Positions 6,740 through 8,708 of a DNA stretch of 8,708 bases are shown here, in pieces (positions within the stretch are counted from its first letter, which is position 1; each line of letters starts with the position of its first letter). This DNA comes from an uncultured Hymenobacter sp. (GTDB lineage Bacteria > Bacteroidota > Bacteroidia > Cytophagales > Hymenobacteraceae). Location of the stretch: positions 1 through 8,708 of the forward strand of contig CALMOO010000474.1 in assembly GCA_937871705.1 (NCBI GenBank). Direction: 5' to 3'. The translations under genes and the position numbers were made by a program. A model generated the notes under the pieces. That model was not told the origin of the DNA, ran no database searches, and saw only the letters and a list, made by a program, of their open reading frames with translations.

Positions 6740-6825
6740 ACTTTACCGAAAAACTAAAGCTTGGGTTGTGAAATTTAAATTAGCTCGACAGGTAGCTACT
6801 TGATTTTCAACCTCAACCAACATTA

Positions 6826-7518
6826 CTAATCGTCGTCGCCGGATTTGCGCTTCAGGTCGCCGTTTTTAACTTGCTTTATGAGTTGAAGCCAGCTAAAGGG
6901 GTTAAGTAAGGGGTTGTTGCTCTGCGGGTTAGGCGCGGTGCCCATGCGGCGGTCGTAGTTATACTGCTGCTGCGACATGGTTTGGCGATAGTTGGCCGTG
7001 GCACCCATGGGCTGCGAATTAAATATTTTCCGCATCAGGTCCTCATTCAGGTTATCGGCGGCGGCCGAGCCCTTCTCGCTCTGCGGCTTCATGGCCAGAA
7101 AGGCCCGCTTGAAGGCCTGCTCAGTGCTGTAAGGGAACACCCGCACCTCGGGTAGCACGGTGGCATCCTCCTTGAGCGAGATGATAACTGAGAAGCTTTG
7201 GCGCTGATAATCAGCGGGAATGACAATGGTTTGGTTGCGGTAGCCCAGCGAGCGGATGACGATGCTATCGCCGGCCAGCACGGGCATCGAGAAATAGCCG
7301 TAGGCGTTGCTGGTGGTGCCGCGGCCGGCTTTGGGCACGTACACGGAGGCACCGGGCACACCGAGCAGACTGTCGCCGCTGGCCACAATACCCGTAAACT
7401 GCACTACCTGGCGTTTGCCTTGGGCCCAGGCCCGCGGGGCAGCCAGTAGACCAGTCAGGACTACCAGGCTCAGCATCAATAAGAAACGGCGACTATTCAC
7501 GAAAGTAGGTTGGGTCAT
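6826..7518 (-). CDS. Secreted protein with carboxypeptidase-regulatory-like (transthyretin-like) domain
   Basis: The 230-residue protein begins with a good Sec signal peptide: NSRR, then the hydrophobic run FLLMLSLVVLTGLLAA, then a likely cut after AWA around residue 32. Residues about 40-120 form a carboxypeptidase-regulatory-like beta-sandwich, seen in FTGIV, LLGVPGASVYVPKAGRGTTS, NAYGYFSMPVLAGDSIVIRS and LGYRNQTIVI, the pattern found at the N-terminus of SusC/TonB-dependent receptors. Here no barrel follows. Instead there is a polar region rich in Gln and Asn, a short helical LNPFSWLQLIKQVKNG and an acidic end, DDD. It is therefore a stand-alone periplasmic or surface protein of unknown job. 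I choose ATG 7518 because a perfect -7 box lies 14 nt before it and the signal peptide starts well there. A longer in-frame opening to 7824 runs antisense through the ArsR gene and is rejected. The gene is divergent from the regulator, which may control it. Confidence 0.85.
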   Translation of the reverse strand: MTQPTFVNSRRFLLMLSLVVLTGLLAAPRAWAQGKRQVVQFTGIVASGDSLLGVPGASVYVPKAGRGTTSNAYGYFSMPVLAGDSIVIRSLGYRNQTIVIPADYQRQSFSVIISLKEDATVLPEVRVFPYSTEQAFKRAFLAMKPQSEKGSAAADNLNEDLMRKIFNSQPMGATANYRQTMSQQQYNYDRRMGTAPNPQSNNPLLNPFSWLQLIKQVKNGDLKRKSGDDD

Positions 7519-7531
7519 TAAGGAGCTAGAA

Positions 7532-7539
7532 CAAAGATA
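7532..7539 (-). promoter_or_regulatory. -7 box for the secreted carboxypeptidase-regulatory-like gene
   Basis: On the minus strand this reads TATCTTTG, a perfect TAnnTTTG box, 13 nt before the ATG at 7518. Transcription would start near 7525, leaving a leader of only about 7 nt, so the message would be nearly leaderless. No TTG sits at the usual -33 spacing, which may mean an activator helps or that the element is weak. Confidence 0.55.
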
Positions 7540-7563
7540 CGCAGCCGCCCGGCGCGGCGGCCG

Positions 7564-7571
7564 TACTTTTG
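7564..7571 (+). promoter_or_regulatory. -7 box for the ArsR-family gene
   Basis: TACTTTTG is a perfect TAnnTTTG box lying 38 nt before the ATG at 7610, which gives a leader of about 30 nt. It opposes the minus-strand box at 7532-7539, with 24 bp of GC-rich sequence between them. There is no clear -33 element. Confidence 0.5.
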
Positions 7572-7609
7572 GGTTGTCAAGCAGCCGGGCGTCGGCTTCC
7601 CAACGGCAG

Positions 7610-7999
7610 ATGCGCATAAAACATTTCTCCGTTGCATTTGGGCAACAACTTTTTAAAGCACTCGGCGACGAAAGCCGCGTGCGCATTCTGCATTTGCTGT
7701 GGCGCAATCGGGAGATGGTGGTCGGCGATATCGAGCAGGTGCTCGATTTTACGCAAACCAAAACATCGCGCCAGCTTACGTACCTGAAAAATGCGGGCCT
7801 CGTGAGCTTTCGGCGCCTCGACAACTGGATGTTTTACTACTTGAAGGAAGAGACCGTAGAACTACTCCAAGAGTTGCTTGGCTACATGGAGCGCGATGCG
7901 CAGCTGCTGCGAGACCAACAAGTGTACCAAACGCTGTGGAGCAACCGCGAGCTGGCGGCGTATAAGATTCAGAACCGGCGCTGGCTGCCTACCCCCTAA
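7610..7999 (+). CDS. ArsR-family winged-helix transcriptional regulator without cysteines
   Basis: This 129-residue protein has the ArsR/SmtB layout: helix FKALGDESRVRILHLL (15-30), a helix-turn-helix with recognition helix around TQTKTSRQLTYLKNAGLV (48-65), and a beta wing SFRRLDNWMFYYL (66-78). A C-terminal helical part includes LLRDQQVYQTLWSNRELAAYKI. The usual metal-binding ELCVCDL stretch is replaced by REMVVGDIEQVL, and the protein has no Cys at all, so thiol-based arsenic, cadmium or lead sensing is excluded. A His/Asp/Glu metal site or ligand-free repression remains possible. The overall sequence, including the NREL...NRRW end, resembles a widespread Bacteroidota ArsR type known to me by recollection. 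The ATG at 7610 fits the family N-terminus and a promoter box; the in-frame extension back to 7307 overlaps the divergent gene and is rejected. Downstream lie a ferredoxin-like gene and a yjjG-like gene. Confidence 0.9.
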   Translation: MRIKHFSVAFGQQLFKALGDESRVRILHLLWRNREMVVGDIEQVLDFTQTKTSRQLTYLKNAGLVSFRRLDNWMFYYLKEETVELLQELLGYMERDAQLLRDQQVYQTLWSNRELAAYKIQNRRWLPTP

Positions 8000-8017
8000 G
8001 GAATGGTTAAGGGGGTA
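7990..8017 (+). terminator. Weak hairpin at the end of the ArsR gene
   Basis: TACCCCCT (7990-7997) pairs with AGGGGGTA (8010-8017) around a 12-nt loop, overlapping the ArsR stop codon. No T run follows, so it is not a typical rho-independent terminator. It may only pause transcription or protect the 3' end, or be a chance result of the frequent CTACCCC motif. Confidence 0.25.
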
Positions 8018-8061
8018 AGGACTGTTCAGTAGCCAACCTTGCTTTATTTTTTATCGCGCCC

Positions 8062-8385
8062 ATGATTGAGCACCACTTATTTGTTTGCAACCACCAAAAG
8101 TCGGGCGTGGGCGACGACGTAGCCAAAGCGCTGAAAGCTGAGCTAAAGCTGCAAGGACTCAAAACGTTTGTAAGCCGCGGCCAGAAGGCCCACAACCGCG
8201 TGCAAACCTGCAACTGCCTCGACCTGTGCAAAAATTGCAAAAAAGGCGCTGGAGCAGCAGTTGTAATATATCCCGAAGGTGTTTTTTACGGCAATGTGCG
8301 CCCCAAAGACGCTGTGCGGCTGGTGCATGAGCACTTAGGCCTGGGTCGCCCGCTGACTGACCTGCTGCTATCCATCAAGAAATAA
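8062..8385 (+). CDS. Thioredoxin-fold (2Fe-2S) ferredoxin-like protein with altered cysteine set
   Basis: The 107-residue protein matches the thioredoxin-like [2Fe-2S] ferredoxins in outline: an N-terminal strand HHLFVCNHQ with Cys9, a helix (DDVAKALKAELKLQGL), a cysteine-rich loop, then AVVIYPEGVFYGNVRPKDA (66-84) and a C-terminal helix, as in the family signature VVYPEGVWY. The family usually has one Cys in the first strand, a second some 10-13 residues later, then a C-x3-C pair. Here the second is absent (HQKSGVGDDV has none). The loop reads TCNCLDLCKNCKKG, giving Cys50, Cys52, Cys56 and Cys59, with Cys52/Cys56 matching the usual pair. A cluster could still form from Cys9, Cys52, Cys56 and one extra Cys, or the protein may have lost it. 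It would be a soluble cytoplasmic electron carrier. The start at 8062 directly precedes the first strand; it is 62 nt after the ArsR gene. Confidence 0.82.
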   Translation: MIEHHLFVCNHQKSGVGDDVAKALKAELKLQGLKTFVSRGQKAHNRVQTCNCLDLCKNCKKGAGAAVVIYPEGVFYGNVRPKDAVRLVHEHLGLGRPLTDLLLSIKK

Positions 8386-8415
8386 GCCGTGAGGGCGCCT
8401 ACCCCCTCATTTCCG

Positions 8416-8708
8416 ATGAAGTCCTACCGACACGTTTTTTTTGACCTCGACCACACGCTCTGGGATTTCGAGACCAACGCTCACGAAACGCTGCACCAGC
8501 TTTTCAACGACTATGAGCTAGGGCGGCTCGGCACGTTTTCGTTTGAGCAGTTTAGCGACCGCTACCGTGATGTAAACCACGCACTCTGGCGCCTGTACCA
8601 GAGCAACAAGGTGACGCAGAAGCAGCTGCGCGAAACGCGCTTTGTGCGTACACTCAGCAAGTTGGGGGTAGCTGAGGCAGATATTCCAGCAGGCATCTCG
8701 GACCGTTT
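8416..8708 (+). CDS. HAD-family noncanonical pyrimidine nucleotidase, YjjG-like; N-terminal 97 residues, cut by the right edge
   Basis: The opening MKSYRHVFFDLDHTLWDFE carries HAD motif I, DxDxT, with nucleophile Asp10, Asp12 and Thr14. The combination DLDHTLWDFE is characteristic of the YjjG subfamily, which removes phosphate from nucleoside monophosphates, including noncanonical pyrimidines, as housekeeping of the nucleotide pool in the cytoplasm. The visible remainder is the start of the helical cap domain (NAHETLHQLFNDYELG onward). Motifs II-IV lie outside the window, so completeness cannot be judged. The ATG at 8416 is 30 nt after the ferredoxin-like stop, on the same strand, and no terminator lies between, so the two are probably cotranscribed. 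No Shine-Dalgarno is seen; CTACCCCC lies 11 nt ahead of the start. Confidence 0.9.
   Translation, partial: MKSYRHVFFDLDHTLWDFETNAHETLHQLFNDYELGRLGTFSFEQFSDRYRDVNHALWRLYQSNKVTQKQLRETRFVRTLSKLGVAEADIPAGISDR

Larger units (their letters stand above)
7532..7571. promoter_or_regulatory. 40-bp near-palindrome spanning both divergent promoters; candidate operator
   Basis: The left half reads CAAAGATACGCAGCCGCC (7532-7549) and the complement of the right half (7571-7556) reads CAAAAGTACGGCCGCC. They match with small gaps, and six bases (7550-7555) lie at the centre. The inner GCCGCC/GGCGGC pair is exact. The outer parts are the two opposed -7 boxes. A dimeric winged-helix regulator such as the neighbouring ArsR protein would suit a dyad of this kind and could switch both genes at once. 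The operator role is inference. Confidence 0.4.

Noticed and set aside
7307..7609. An in-frame plus-strand extension of the ArsR gene by about 100 residues.
   Set aside because: It overlaps the divergent gene and its promoter and has no family similarity; the ArsR fold begins at 7610.
6826..7824. A 332-residue minus-strand reading frame that extends the secreted protein upstream by about 100 residues.
   Set aside because: The extension runs antisense through the ArsR gene and would bury the signal peptide. ATG 7518 with its own -7 box is a much better start.

Overview
The window looks like chromosomal DNA of a GC-rich member of the Bacteroidota, most probably a Hymenobacter-like Cytophagales bacterium. 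The grounds are the protein types (a secreted carboxypeptidase-regulatory-like domain protein, a Cys-free Bacteroidota-type ArsR regulator, NuoM/NuoN and NDH-2 of Bacteroidota character), the absence of convincing Shine-Dalgarno sequences before any start codon, and several perfect TAnnTTTG boxes, the -7 element of Bacteroidota sigma factor. The genus is inference; the phylum is fairly secure.

Positions 1-1968 (minus strand) hold a selenium module read as mnmH (tRNA 2-selenouridine synthase), then a YycE-like VOC/glyoxalase-fold protein whose start overlaps the mnmH end by 38 nt, then selD (selenophosphate synthetase), which runs off the left edge. SelD makes selenophosphate and MnmH spends it on wobble uridine 34 of tRNAs. 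The VOC protein between them is the unexplained member.

Positions 2158-5210 (plus strand) hold nuoM and nuoN, two antiporter-like proton-pumping membrane subunits of respiratory complex I. They are not preceded by nuoL or nuoK: the neighbour is the divergent mnmH. A 135-bp imperfect palindromic repeat sits between nuoM and nuoN and resembles a dispersed non-coding repeat. A 13-bp-stem bidirectional terminator follows nuoN.

Positions 5309-6703 (minus) encode a type II, non-pumping NADH dehydrogenase, convergent with nuoMN, so a pumping and a non-pumping NADH:quinone route face each other across one terminator. A strong hairpin with a T-rich tail lies only 11 nt before the ndh start. Upstream of it, also on the minus strand, is a secreted 230-residue protein with a carboxypeptidase-regulatory-like domain (6826-7518).

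That gene diverges from a small ArsR-family regulator (7610-7999, plus). The 91-bp space between them carries two opposed perfect -7 boxes inside a 40-bp near-palindrome, a good candidate for a shared operator. Downstream on the plus strand are a thioredoxin-fold [2Fe-2S] ferredoxin-like protein with an unusual cysteine pattern and the start of a YjjG-type HAD nucleotidase, cut by the right edge.

I see no tRNA, rRNA, CRISPR array, transposase or phage gene. The most interesting signals are the VOC gene within the selenium module, the dyad at the divergent promoter pair, the leader hairpin of ndh, the altered ferredoxin cysteines, the palindromic repeat inside nuoMN, and a strongly recurrent CTACCCC heptamer that follows the coding strand.
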